DNA of 64,000 nucleotides from Adiantum capillus-veneris (GCA_014529385.2 CM043947.1:128952391-129016390), one strand, 5' to 3'; counted from the first letter of the stretch, positions 11,238-22,399 are shown. Made by a program: numbers and translations. Notes: generated from the letters alone by a model not told the origin.

Positions 11238-12143
11238 CTACGTAGTGAAGTTACATGATGGTTCCTCTCGATTTGTCGGGGGTGCTTCAGATTGTGTCAA
11301 TCTTTTTGGGTCTTTAAGGATGACCCACATCACTTTGATGCTACTGTCACTCTCTTCAGTTGTTGTTGTCTCTTCTCCTGAGGTGGATGAATAGTCACTG
11401 GTGGACTCATCCTCTGAAGCCTCCAAAATCATGTTGCGTTGCTTCCCAGTCCTCATGTCGTAGAACATGGACTTTTCTTTAGCGTCCTTCATTTGGATCA
11501 TTCTGGTACTCCAGTCTTTCTTAGCTTCCATAACCATGAGCCAGGGTCTCCCAAGAATTATAGGGTAGCCCTCCCCTTTGTGTGGCATGACAAAAATGTC
11601 TACCTCCACTTCTATATTGAGTGCCTTTACTTTGACCGCATTCACAATGCCTATGCATTTCACTCTTACATTATTTGCCGTTTTGGCTCGGCAGGGTGTC
11701 AGGCTACTCACCTCTAGGCCTAGATGGTGCATCATTTTTTCACTCATGACGCATATTTGCACGCCACCATCTATGTAGACGTTTGAGATTTTTTTCCCCT
11801 TGATGTGGGCATCCATGGTTGGTAGGATGTCGTGGAGATCCCTCCTAGAGATAGCCCCATCTATCCTTGGTCTTGATTTCCTTGTACTTACCATCTTTGT
11901 CCATTGCCTCCTCATCCTTGGTGCAAGGTGGAGTAATTGGGGCCAAGTTATCTTCGGGCCCTGCATCAACACATCCTGAACTAAGTCATAGGGTTTAGCA
12001 TACTCACCTAGTGAGAAATCCACGATGTCTATCTTCCGTTGCGATTTAGCTGCTTGCTTTCTAGACTCGCCTTTCCCTTTCATTTTCTCTTCTTTTTGAG
12101 AGGCTTCTTCGTGCCTGGAACTCTTTACTCCCATGGCATCCAC
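11238..12143 (-). CDS. retrotransposon aspartic protease region (301 codons, open)
   Basis: An open frame starting with a Lys-rich linker, followed by a retropepsin-like domain. The active-site position reads Y-I-D-G-G with downstream I-I-L-G-R-P-W-L, the usual flap/C-terminal pairing. D-G-G rather than D-S/T-G is common in plant Athila/Tat elements. A Ser/Thr/Glu-rich tail (SEDESTSDYSSTSGEETTTT) leads to the RT. This is the only long undamaged domain of the element. Because both neighbours are broken, no polyprotein could be made. Confidence 0.8.
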   Translation of the reverse strand: MDAMGVKSSRHEEASQKEEKMKGKGESRKQAAKSQRKIDIVDFSLGEYAKPYDLVQDVLMQGPKITWPQLLHLAPRMRRQWTKMVSTRKSRPRIDGAISRRDLHDILPTMDAHIKGKKISNVYIDGGVQICVMSEKMMHHLGLEVSSLTPCRAKTANNVRVKCIGIVNAVKVKALNIEVEVDIFVMPHKGEGYPIILGRPWLMVMEAKKDWSTRMIQMKDAKEKSMFYDMRTGKQRNMILEASEDESTSDYSSTSGEETTTTEESDSSIKVMWVILKDPKRLTQSEAPPTNREEPSCNFTT

Positions 12144-12299
12144 TTATTCTACTTTTGCTTTCCCTTTGTGCTTCTCTTGAACTGGCTCTTCTACCTTTGC
12201 CTTCCCTTTAGCTTCCAAGCTAATAACACTCACCACTTGGTTTACAGCAGGTGGTGGGGGTAGCGGTGGAATAAGAGGTTGTGGTTGTGGTTGTTGTAC

Positions 12300-13218
12300 A
12301 GGTGGTCAAAGGATTTGGAACGGTGGAATTGGCCCTGGTTGCGTGGGTGGTGGTAGTCTTGCCCTTGGCGGAGAGATCTGATTTTATCTCCCTCCTCTAT
12401 TGAAATTCTGCCTTCTTGGATGTGGGTAAGTAGTACATACCATGGCTGTCTTTCCCGCAATTATAGCAGTGGTACTCTTGGTTTTTCCTTTGTTGTCTTC
12501 TTCTTTGTTCTGGATTTCTGAGAGGTGCATGCCCTTGCTGCACCAGATGCACGGATAAACTCTCGAGTTGGGTAGTGATGCGATTCAGGAGGTCTTGTTG
12601 CTCTTCTGATGCCTCTTGTGGTTGGGCTCTATGAACGGCTGTTGCAGTGACTGGGGTTAGTCGGACTCAGTTTGATTCCTCTGACTCGTTGACTCTTGTT
12701 TGCATGCACAGTTTCTTGTCTTTAAGACGGACTACTTCTACTGCCAACTCATATGTTGCAGGAAACCTTCCCTTCACCTTCTCCTTAAGCGGCGACCACA
12801 TGCCAGCAACGAAACGGTCCTTCTTTAGGAAATTAGGTGCTCCTTCACCTTCCTCCAGTGAGGCAACCCATCTCTCCCACAAATCCACAAACTTGGACTC
12901 GTAGGTAGCATACTCTAGCAGACATCCCTGCTTCAATTCTGTCATTAGTAGCTGCCATAGCTTCTCCGAGGTTGTGCCTCCACCAAACCTCTTCACAAAG
13001 GCAGCACGTAACACATCCCATGCATTTTTGGTAGCCTAAGGCAAAGCATTGTACCAAGACTTGGCCTCTACTTTCATTAGTAGAGGAAAAATTCAAAGCC
13101 ATGAGCCGTCGTCATCCTTGTTGGAAACCACACAAACGCTGTCGAAATCATCCAGAAAGTTGGTGGTGACGTCTTCTCCCTTCTTTCCACTGAACGTGGG
13201 GAAAGAAACACTTGCCAT
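12300..13218 (-). pseudogene. gypsy gag (capsid and degenerate zinc knuckle)
   Basis: The frame starts at the ATG at 13216-13218 (MASVSFPTFSGKKGEDV...) and has two in-frame stops before 12667-13014, which carries the Retrotrans_gag-like capsid segment (FVKRFGGGTTSEKLWQLL...). About 190 bp further on, 12420-12475 encodes C-Y-N-C-G-K-D-S-H-G-M-Y-Y, a CCHC knuckle whose last Cys is now Tyr. The stretch between is rich in Gln, Asn and His. Gag would form the particle that packages element RNA. Confidence 0.8.
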
Positions 13219-13335
13219 GGTAGTGACTCAGGAAATTACAAATTTTTGTATATATTAATGACAGTAGCGGCTCATAGCGGCTTTTTACAGGGTTGGGTGG
13301 ATAGATTAAAACAGGATGAAGAATGGATCACAAAG

Positions 13336-13659
13336 CTAGAACAGAATAAAAATGCTTACATCAAAAGAGTGGTAGTAATCGAGAAGGGTCAAGATGATGA
13401 GATGTGGAGATCTCATGATTTCATCAAGCATCTCGGCTCCGAATAGGAAAACAATCTTTTGCTGGTAGAATATCTTCCTATCAATATACACGTTTACATG
13501 CATGTGTTGCAAGAAATGGAAAGGAAATACTTCTAGCCTATTGTTATTATCCATGTTGGGTGTAGGGCAAGGATCTTGACCACTAGGGTTGTGTACCTCA
13601 GGTGTTGACAAGGTGACACGTTCACCACATGCTCCTACCTCTTGTGGAAGTTCGCACAA
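13336..13659 (-). CDS. unknown conserved frame in the Tat leader (107 codons)
   Basis: An open frame between the 5' LTR and gag, in sense orientation. Its C-terminal ~70 residues (core QQKIVFLFGAEMLDEIMRSP) match two tandem copies in the copia element at 46696-47123, with the same spacing and nearly the same stop position. Conservation at protein level between two unrelated retrotransposon lineages suggests a real domain or a shared inserted sequence. I do not recognise the family. Some Tat elements, such as Ogre, have an extra ORF before gag, and this may correspond. Confidence 0.5.
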   Translation of the reverse strand: MCELPQEVGACGERVTLSTPEVHNPSGQDPCPTPNMDNNNRLEVFPFHFLQHMHVNVYIDRKIFYQQKIVFLFGAEMLDEIMRSPHLIILTLLDYYHSFDVSIFILF

Positions 13660-14277
13660 TCCTCCACATTAGGTTCAAAACAGACTGGGTGAGAAGAGTC
13701 TACCTCAATCGGTTTTTCATTTTGCATGCGACGACGATGTTTGGGTGGTCAAACTTCACTTGAACTCTCCAGGCCTAGAGAGAGTGTAGGCCCACTTGCG
13801 TCCACCAAATGCTTTAGACTTCCGGACTTAGACTTTGTGGTTGATGTAGTTGACAACTCCTCTCGAAGCATTAGAGAGAAAACACTTGGTGCTACAAAAA
13901 ATCTGACTATCGTGAGAGTGCCGTAGTTTTCAAAAGAGAAACTCACCGTTCTTTCTTTGCTTCCTCTGTCAGCACTCATTGACATAATGCTTTGGTTGAC
14001 ATCACTGATGGCACTTCATAGGCCCCACTTCCTCTGTCGGAGTCCCACTTGATGCTCTCAATTTGTGGTTAGAACGAGCAACATGAGATTGGGAGCTTAC
14101 CCCTTGAATACTGACGACACTACAGCCTGGCAATAGTACTTCAATGAAGGCGGCTAGTGCCTCTTGAGTCTCCTCCTCTTTCGTCCTCCAATTAAAGAAC
14201 TCCTTTAGCCATTAATCCATGATTGATGAGGTGCGTTGCTTTCAGCATTGTAAACTGAAGATTTCTTGGAAGCCCTC
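13660..14277 (-). other. Tat leader region without a clear gene
   Basis: Only short frames (for example 13749-13985 on the minus strand, Ser/Thr-rich) with no recognisable domain. This is the untranslated leader between the primer site and the first frame. Confidence 0.5.
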
Positions 14278-14294
14278 CTCAGTGGGGGACACCA
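14278..14294 (-). promoter_or_regulatory. candidate primer binding site of the Tat element
   Basis: On the minus strand, two bases after the LTR end, the sequence reads TGGTGTCCCCCACTGAG. It begins with TGG, as sites complementary to a tRNA CCA end do, and lies at the expected place. I cannot name the tRNA. Confidence 0.5.
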
Positions 14295-14296
14295 AA

Positions 14297-15544
14297 TGAC
14301 GACGCAAAGTGCGACACGAACCCCGACGATCTCTAAAACCCCGAGAGCCGATGCATGCCTCAGGCCGGTCATAGTGAAGCAAACAGGGGGCACCACCTAG
14401 CTTTGAGAGGCTAGGATGCAGACAACGGTGATTTGAAATATCATAAACTCTATAGAGAGAGAGAGAGAGAGAGAGAATAGACAAGTAATGAAAACCCTCA
14501 GGGGTGTGAGGGAGAACTATTCTCTTGCAATATTTACAGCAACCTTATTTCCGGCGAGGTGGTAAATCTTGGTGATAGAGAGATAGAGGGAGAAATAGTG
14601 AGACTACTTGGTGCGTTCTCTAGAGATGACTCACCGACACGAGAACCTTGCTAACATGAGTGTGTGTACATCGACCATTAGAGTCGAGATGTGGACATAG
14701 CTTCCTTTACATAGTACAAATTCCCAAAGAAAATCGCTACACTAAATCCCCTCTCTTGTGATGCAAATGTTGCCAATTCATCTCACCAAAATACTACCAA
14801 GTGGTGACCTCTCATGAACTTGCCCCCTCCGATAGTGACCTCTTAGTGCCTTTTTATAGGTGTTGGCTGCTTTAGATTAGGGTAATCTGATGTGATTAGG
14901 GTAATCTAATCAGGGAAGACAAAGCAAGGTGGTGGGCGCTGGGTGGTTGACCATTGCTTTGTCTTGGGAAATATTATAAGGGAAACCTCTAGGTGGGCCT
15001 GTGACCATCACCTAGAGAGATGAGAATTTTACAAATTTGGGATTTTTTACAAGATTTGGTTGAAACTGGGAAAAAAAATGATGATAACCTACGGTTTTAC
15101 TGAAGAGGGCGTCGTGGATGCGATGGCAGCGAATGGCGGCCTAGCTGGTGCATCGGTGTAGTACATTCGTCACTTTCGGGGTCAGCCAGGGTATGCCTTC
15201 GGGCCTTTGCTTGTTTTGGTGTTGGTGGCGCGTGCTTTGGTCGTCTTCCTTCTTTGTCGATGTCGATGTCGTTTGGTTTCTCTTCTTCTTCTTTTGCATT
15301 TTTCCTGGTGTGTGCGTATATGCGTGCATGTGTATGTATGGGTGAGTGTGGGTATATGTATATGTGTGAGTGCATGAGCCTGAGTGTGTATATGTATGGA
15401 TGTGTCGGCCAATGTGCGTGTGAACGGGGGGGGGGGAGTATATTATGTATATATATATATAATTTTTTTTCTTTTTCGGTGGTTTATTGTTGCAGGGAAC
15501 CGGCGACGCAGAGGAGTGAGTGAGAGAGGGAGAGTGTGTGCAAG

Positions 15545-15577
<33 letters not shown>

Positions 15578-15949
15578 TGTGTGTGCGTGTGTATTTTCCA
15601 TCCGCCCGCACGGGCTGCTCACGGGGAGGGCGACGGATGTGAGAGAGGATTGGGCCAGTATGCGTAGGGGGTGAGTGGGTGAGGGTGGGGTGTGTGTGAT
15701 AGAGAGAGATAGCTTCCGGTTATTCTGATGTGCCCGCATGGGCTTCCTGATACAGGGTGAGAGAGCGCGATGGGGTGGTGATGGTGAGGATAAGAGGTAG
15801 GGAGAGATGTTGTGGCTGTGAGCGGTACAGAGGGCGCGAGCGAGAGAGGGTGTGGACGAGCGCGAGGCCCGGTTGGGGTGTAGCCCATAGAGGGCGAGGA
15901 AGGAGGGGGTATAGTCAACGGAAAAAGGAAGGGGGGGGGGGTTAGGAGT

Positions 15950-16028
<79 letters not shown>

Positions 16029-16425
16029 GTCCTTATGGCAGGTTCCCACCAAGTGAGAGAGAGTGTGGGAGTGAGGGAGGGAGGGATGTGCATAAGAGGT
16101 TATTGAGAGAGAGAGAGAGAATATGAAATTTCTTCCTTTTGCCTATGGGGTCGCTCTCTCAAAGGGAGAGAGTGAGAGCTAATGGGAGGGGAAGATTGGG
16201 GGGGGGGGGGGGGGGGGGGTAGTCTGGTGGTCCACCAGAGCTGGGAAGAAAGAAAGGGGGTATAGGGAAGATTGGGGGGGGGGGGGGGGGGGGTAGTCTG
16301 GTGGTCCACCAGAGCTGGGAAGAAAGAAAGGGGGTATAGGGAGGAGAGTCATGCCAAAGGGGTGTGGACGAGAGGGGAGATGGAGGGTATAGTATGGCGG
16401 CTCGCTAGGGCTGGGATGTGGACGA

Positions 16426-16496
<71 letters not shown>

Positions 16497-16822
16497 ATTT
16501 ACAAAACTGGAAGCTTGGCAGAGAGAGTGTGACAATGGTATCCCGTCTTATGCGCCCACTGGGCCAGGTGATGCAGCGGCGACAGAGTAAGTGAGAGAGA
16601 GTGAGTTGGCGGAGCCGAGTGGTAGTAGCAGAGAGAGAGAGAGGCTCTGTCTTCTGGCGATAATGGAGAGGTGTGGCCAAATTGGTGGCGCCCCGCTAGT
16701 GGTTAAGCCTAGAGGGATGGTGAATGTTAAAGAACTTCTTTTTTTTCTTGTTTTTCCTTTGGTAATATGATCTCCGCTTCTTGGGGTATGGTTTTCACGG
16801 TCGCGGTTTCAAAAACCGACCA
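14297..16822 (-). repeat. 5' LTR of the Tat-like element
   Basis: About 2.53 kb, colinear with 5432-7895. It differs by longer GA runs (15952-16024, 16432-16489) and by a 75-bp tandem duplication with long G runs at about 16195-16345. Its right end (…GACCA) abuts target copy tcaa and LINE DNA. The right half of this LTR plus the flanking LINE is repeated at 26471. Confidence 0.9.
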
Positions 16823-16826
16823 TCAA

Positions 16827-17335
16827 TGGCTCTGAGTGTCATAATATGATCAAGAGTGGAGAAACCCCTCCTGAAACCGGCATGGCCCTTTGCCCGTACA
16901 CCCTTACCCTCTGCCCAATTACTCAGCTGTCGCTCAAGAATGGATCCATACAGCCATGCCAATGTGTACCCAATCATAATAGTGTGGTAATTCCTAGGAT
17001 ATGTAGGAACCCTGCCTTGAAGATAGTCACAACAGTAGACAAATTCCAAGTCTCAAGTAACCCCTCGTACATGGCATGAATGAGCAACATTGCAAGAACC
17101 TCTACGGGCATATCTCTAGCATGTATGAAGTGCTTTGCTACTAGACCATCATGATCATACTTCGTGCTAGTCCTCATCCTGTCAATGGCTATGTTTACCA
17201 TCTCAGTGTAAAGAAGGTTCTAATAGGTGGGCATGGCTCTATAGGATCTAGAAAGGGGTCCTATCCAGGAACTGTATATAACAATGTCACATATTGACCC
17301 CACACATCAGGAGAAGTAATCATTGGGGTCAATAT
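16827..17335 (-). pseudogene. LINE reverse transcriptase, upstream part (unit A)
   Basis: Frames at 16974-17201 and 16795-17049 encode the RT region before the palm, including A-G-F-R-R-G-F-S-T-L-D-H-I-M-T-L-R. Joined across the gypsy element they lead straight into 5427-4360. Compared with units B and C, the segment upstream of about 17335 is deleted and fused to the start of the minisatellite block. Confidence 0.8.
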
Positions 17336-17340
17336 GTGGG

Positions 17341-18240
17341 GGATGGGGGAGGGGTGTAGGGCGGGAGGGGGGTGGTGGGCCACCTGGAACTTCCAAATTC
17401 CCTCCTTTTTTATCCTGATTTGAAACAATCCCAAAATATTGAAAACTCAAATCTTATTTTTTTAAAAGCCCTCTAAATCTATTTTATGGTCAAAAAAGTA
17501 CCTTTTGACTTGCAAAAGTCAAAACGTGCACCTAAAAACCCTAAATTTCAAAATTTTAAAAAAACTTTGAAACAACATTTTTTACTATCAAAGCCCCCCG
17601 AAAACTATTCCTCAGTTAAAAAGTGGTTTTCTCTCCCTAAAACCCCTTTTCCAACCCCTCCTTGGTTGCAATCATCACTCACCCTCTACTCCAACACTCT
17701 CTCTCTACACTGTCTCCATTGTTGCAGCAAGGAAGCTCCTTTGTCCTCCCCTACCACCTCCCATTCCCATGCAAAGAAAGGGTTATCCACCTTATCCTAT
17801 CTTGATTGCCACAACACTCCTCCCACCCTCTATCACTACCACCTCTCATTGGCACACCAAGCAAAGTCATTCCCTTTTTCCCATCTACATTGTAGCAGCA
17901 AGCAAGGTCCTGCTCCTCCTCCTAATTTCTTTTCTTAACCCATGACCACCTCTCTACACAATCTCCATTGTTGCAGCAACGAAGCTCCTCTCTTCTTCCC
18001 TACCACCTCCCATTGCCACGCAAAGCAAGGGTTACCCACCTTCTCCTATCTCGATTGCCACAACACTCCTCCCAACCTCTGTCACTACTACCTCTCGTTG
18101 GCACACCAAGCAAAGTCATTTACTTTTTCCCACGTACATTGTAGCAGCAAGCAAGGTCATGCTCCTCCTCCTAATTTTCTTTCTTCACCCATGGACAACT
18201 CACTCCGCAAAGGCGGCCAAAGGATGAGGTCACAACACTT
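17341..18240 (+). repeat. ~260-bp minisatellite with Pro/Ser/His-rich frames (unit A)
   Basis: Two direct repeats (about 17690-17945 and 17945-18200) follow a conserved leader with AAAACCCTAAATTT. The frames 17486-17938 and 17942-18265 translate to low-complexity Ser/His/Cys/Pro sequence. The same DNA in unit B is open in a different frame, so I treat it as noncoding repeat rather than a gene. Confidence 0.65.
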
Positions 18241-19040
18241 CCATGCCACAACACAAGAGGTATAGATAATGAGTGGGTGCCATGAGAGTTCACCAAAGGT
18301 GCTTGGGTATACATGAAGCCATCTGCTATTGGCCCTCACGGTGTGCGAAATCGTGTAAAATTGGATCATCAATGGAAAGGAGAGATCCTTGGCATCAAGA
18401 ATCACAAATACAAGGGAACCGTAGCCATTATGCAACATGTTTTCTCAAGGTCAAGCATGCAATTGCAACAACCATCTCAATTTCCAACACATTGTTCATA
18501 CATGTTTTGAGAATACAAAGCTAGGTGTGAAATCACAGTGGAATGTTTTTATGGATTCATAATTAAGATTTTCCATGCATTTATAGTCATATTTCCATCC
18601 AACTGGTGGAGGCGCAGCCATAACATAGTCTCCCCGACGCATTCAATTCTATACATGCGAATATTGGAGCAACACCAAACTGGTTCAAAGAAGGTTTTTC
18701 TTCTATTCTCACTCCTCTATTGTGCCTACTTCTACACAAGAGTTTGGAAAGCTTGAACCCATCAAAGTACCTTCATTATTAAGTATAGAGTGGCCATAGC
18801 GAGATTTGTGGTCGGTAGCATCTTTCAAGCAAAAGATGATAATAGATGTTCAAAACTCCTTGAAATATTCTAAAGCTTCTAGGTCTTTGGGCTTGAGTTA
18901 GTATTTGCCTATTCATTGTTTCGTGCACATTTTTAAAGAGTTTGGATTTGTGGAGACTACCACAATGATTGTATGTAAAGATGTGCATTATGAGGAATTA
19001 GGGAGGCTTTTAGAAGAGGACTTGGGTTTTGTGTAGGGCA
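18241..19040 (+). pseudogene. degenerate plus-strand frames, unknown family (unit A)
   Basis: A block conserved in units B (30970-31780) and C (39795-40575). Broken frames include V-P-Q-E-F-T-K-G-A-W-V-Y-M-K-P near 18280, W-K-G-E-I-L-G near 18375 and, further on, C-K-D-V-H-Y-E-E-L-R-R-L-L-E-E-D before 19035. Stops occur at different places in the three copies, which argues for a decayed gene rather than a random repeat. I do not recognise the protein. 19040-19670 holds only short broken frames. Confidence 0.4.
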
Positions 19041-19673
19041 TGCACAATGGGGATAGCACCCTTGTAAGGTTGGAGCTTCAGGTATTGAGATACGGTATTT
19101 AAAATACCACACATCCTTGTAAATACGATTTCACTATGATCGGATGTGTAATCTTGAAGTTTGGACTCCCTTACACAGCGTAGATGGTGCTATTGCAAGC
19201 TTTGACATTGCAGTGAGGATGCCCAAAGATGCTTTGGAGGCTGTCTAAGTGGACAAACATTGGACTCTCAATAATGTGCAAGAGCATTTGGCTATTATGG
19301 GGTTTTGAGGACCTTCAACAAGCGCAATTTTGTTTGCAAGGTCACAAGGTGAGAATCCTTCCACCACATTTCCACTCCATCAGAGTTTGACGATCATTGC
19401 CTACTTATTGTGATAAATTTTCACAGATTGAGAAGAGAATGAAAGAAAAAATTGAAGGTCCAGGAGGATTGGGGCATGGATGGAACTATGTTATTGCTCT
19501 TATAGCTTTAAAACTCTTATAGTGTTGGAAATAATCCCCTATGTAATTAATACGATTTGCTTTGAAAAATTTAAGACTTTGAATAGAATTTTTCACAATC
19601 AGATGAAAGTTCAGTTTTGGTGAGAGTGCCTTTCTTTTATTGGAAAAAGTGCCTTCTTTAAAAAAGGGACCAT

Positions 19674-19681
19674 TATAAAAG
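19674..19681 (+). promoter_or_regulatory. TATA box before the plus-strand gene (unit A)
   Basis: TATAAAAG in ACCATTATAAAAGGGG, conserved in unit C at about 41213. The start of the following frame lies just downstream. It is the best core promoter candidate for that gene. Confidence 0.45.
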
Positions 19682-19686
19682 GGGGG

Positions 19687-20934
19687 TTGCATAACTCATT
19701 CAAACTTTCTATTTTTGCAACCATTGAGCTCCTCCACTCTCTGTCTACACTCCGAGCTACATATGGACGCCTCCATAGCCTTTGCATTTGCACCCACATC
19801 CACCCTTTGTCAAGCTTCACCCTCTTCCTTGAGGACATTAACTCCAAAGGGAAGTTGGACCTCCACATATTCTTTACTAGTCTCCCCGACCTTGATGCCA
19901 CAATTTCCCTTCACATGGATGCATTTGCCAAAATCTCAGCATTCATGGAAGAGCACATCATAAAATATTTCGTATCTATCTCTCTGCATGCACGGATCTG
20001 GTGCCTTGCGATCTCTTGCACTAGACACACAAAGGTGATCGCCCATTCTCCAAGTGGTTGAGACGGTTCAAAGAAGATACCTCCCCACCGATGCATGCCA
20101 TTTCTCAATGAGGAAGCCCCAGGGGTGTCAGCGCTCAAGAAGCACAAGTTGGGGATGGAATACCTTTCTCAGTTGGCAACATTCATGTTATTTGTGAGCG
20201 AGGAAGCTCATTTGGAGGAGCTCCGCCTACCACACCTTTAGGTTGGGTCCTTTATCAAGGACTCCCAAGGAGTAGGAGGGTGTCCCATGAACCTTGCAGC
20301 AAAAGGACAGGCACTTCGGCTCGAGTACTCCAGGGGGCTTGAGGAGGTGATTGAGAAATCCATCATTGTGACTGGCCCTAGTGACACTCTAGTGGATGCA
20401 CCACTAACGGATGAGGCTATCCTAGAGGTAGAAATCAACCACTTCTTCTCAGTGGTAGTGTATGGGGAGGAGCATGTCTTTATGCATGACTTGGAGAAAG
20501 CATTTGGTATGCGCATGGATGAATGCTTGAGTGTGCTATGTGACAATGCCCAATTTCCCTTAGATAGTGTGACAAATTCCCTTGAAAGCAAGCTCTTGCC
20601 ACTTGGGGACTCTATTACGGACACTATTGCCGTTTTGTGTACAAAGGTCCTGGCAGCGGAGCAGTTTCACATGTCCAAGGAAGAATTCTAGGCCATGCAA
20701 GAAAAGGTTGAGTCCGCTAGGATGCCTACTCCACTGCATAACCCCCCCTCTGATGATCCAAAGCTCATAGCTGCGATGAAATCAAGCGTCGACTTGGGTG
20801 GAAAGCGCAATAGGGAGGAGGAGGACAAGGAGCAGCATGTAAAATCCATCCTAATTTTCATGTTGTTTTTTCTACCCTTGATTGTATTTTTTCTTAACCT
20901 TAAGTGGTTTATGACGGGACATCTTGGAGTCTGA
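19687..20934 (+). pseudogene. unknown gene with C-terminal hydrophobic segment (unit A)
   Basis: Conserved in B (32283-33100) and C (41230-42160). The frame 19687-20061 gives a helical stretch (DAFAKISAFMEEHIIKYFV). After frame changes, 20287-20691 is the best preserved part (EEVIEKSIIV..., DLEKAFGMRMDECLSVLC...). A TAG at 20689 is followed by 20695-20934, which is highly charged (KRNREEEDKEQ) and then hydrophobic (ILIFMLFFLPLIVFFLNL), resembling a tail anchor. Function is unknown. All copies have stops, but the last two frames are conserved between copies, so this was once a protein gene. Confidence 0.5.
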
Positions 20935-21504
20935 TTAGTTTGCAGCAAGGACGGGTGGAAAGGGGTGGATGGCCTTTAGACCTTAGTCTTTCCTTGCACA
21001 TTACATAGGACAACTCCCCCTTGGCGATCTTTTCATTGTACATAATGAATTTAATCCCCAAGTCCATTTCATGACATGGTCATTGAAAGCTCTGAGCAAG
21101 GTTTTGTGTTTGTGCACCATTGCTGAAATTGTGCATCTTGTCTTCCTAGTGCGTAGATCCCTTGTATGAAAAACATTTGGCACTTGCTTCTGTGTCAAAG
21201 TGATTGCCCAGATAGGGATACACTCTTTTGTTGGCTTAATTGACCCTCAAGCGATAGCGAACTCCCTCCTGGCCGTGGAGTTGCTTTACGCGCAAGAGAG
21301 GCACCAGGAATGACAAAGAAAATTATGAGCTCCTCAGATGTGTGATGTAAAATCAACTTTTCAGAAGTAATAAAATATATTTTGAACTATCTCTCTATCT
21401 TGTATGTTCTTTTCAATTTGATATGTCAATCTTGTGGATTATTGAAATTGGTGATGTGTTTTAATAAGCGGTGTCCTTTTTGCTTAAAGAAACAACTTAA
21501 CATT

Positions 21505-21672
21505 TTTTGGTATTGTGGAGGGAAAACAAGGCCAGATAAGGCAAAAAAGGGTGTGGCCACAAGGGCGCGCAGAGGGCCCAGGCAGAAGTCCTTGATGGCT
21601 CATCTATGCGCCCTTGTGGCCACCCCCTTTTTTGCATTTTTTGGCCTTTCTTGCACTTTAGGACCCTAAAAA
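21505..21672. repeat. fold-back hairpin element (unit A, first)
   Basis: Two arms of about 50 bp pair imperfectly around a short loop; the centre of each arm is GGCCACAAGGGCGC or its complement. The same element occurs at 33822-33990. The long hairpin suggests a fold-back MITE; a small-RNA precursor is possible but unproven. Confidence 0.75.
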
Positions 21673-21846
21673 TGGTGAGATAAACCTTAAATTTAACTTC
21701 TCGTGCACATGATCACTCCCTTCAACTTAGCTTAATACTTAAAGAATCCAGAAGGTCAAATCATATTAGGGACAATATAAAAGACATCTGAGTGGAAAGA
21801 AGTGGAATTTATATTGTTATGTTGCATAAACATTTGTAGTTCACTA

Positions 21847-22292
21847 AATATTAACATTTTTTGGTATCCTAGGTGCAAACAAGGCCAGAAAATGCCAAAA
21901 AGGGGGTGGCCATCCCCGGGAGGTCACCTAATAAAAATGTAACCTATCACGTGAGTTCAACAGAAGGGTATTTAAAGTTCTTGAAACTTATAGAAATATA
22001 TATACAAAAGGGCATTATTTTTTCATATTTCAAAAAAACTTACAGATTTTAAAAGAAAAGGGTACATTATATTCTTAACAAAATTCACAGATAAGGAGTT
22101 TTACAAACATGTCTTGAACGCACGTGATATGGTAGTTTTACACATAGTGAACGCCCCGGGGTGGCCACAAGGGCGCGCAGATGAGCCATCCAAGACTTTT
22201 GTCTAGACCATCTGTGCGCCCTTGTGGCCATTCCCTCTTTTGCATTTTGTGGCCTTGTATGCCCCCTAGGATATAAAAAAAAGTTAATATTT
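21847..22292. repeat. fold-back hairpin element split by a MITE (unit A, second)
   Basis: Without the insert the element is about 190 bp, with arms of some 85 bp and terminal AATATTAAC...GTTAATATT. The empty site is seen in unit B at 34164-34352. The insert at 21913-22158 interrupts the left arm. Confidence 0.8.
21913..22158 (+). mobile_element. ~245-bp MITE, copy 1
   Basis: Imperfect terminal inverted repeats (CCCGGGAGGTCACC at one end; GTGAACGCCCCG at the other) and a perfect 9-bp duplication gggtggcca at 21904-21912 and 22159-22167. Unit B lacks it at the same place. Nine-bp duplications point to a Mutator-type element. It is AT-rich inside and noncoding. Confidence 0.8.
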
Positions 22293-22399
22293 GGTTTAAA
22301 TTGAAATGTCCATTACCAAAATCACGTAACTTAAAACACATGAAAAGTCAAAAAGGAAAATGAATTTGGAGACAGTAGACACAACTATCAATCATTTTG

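Larger units (their letters stand above)
5432..16822 (-). mobile_element. Ty3/gypsy Tat-like LTR retrotransposon, 11.4 kb
   Basis: A complete but dead element on the minus strand, bounded by TG...CA and a 4-bp target duplication tcaa (5428-5431 and 16823-16826). Removing it rejoins a LINE reverse transcriptase frame, which fixes the boundaries. Gene order from right to left is LTR, primer site, leader with an extra frame, gag, protease, reverse transcriptase, RNase H plus a second archaeal-type RNase H, integrase, LTR. The second RNase H is the mark of the Tat lineage. All genes carry stops or frameshifts. The two LTRs are very similar over most of their length, differing mainly in microsatellites. 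Confidence 0.9.

Noticed and set aside
15443-16535. Long Ser-Leu-rich frames on the minus strand
   Set aside because: They translate GA/CT repeats of the LTR; their length varies with the microsatellite.
17486-18265. Pro/Ser/His-rich plus-strand frames as protein genes
   Set aside because: Low complexity, built from 260-bp repeats, and read in different frames in the three units.
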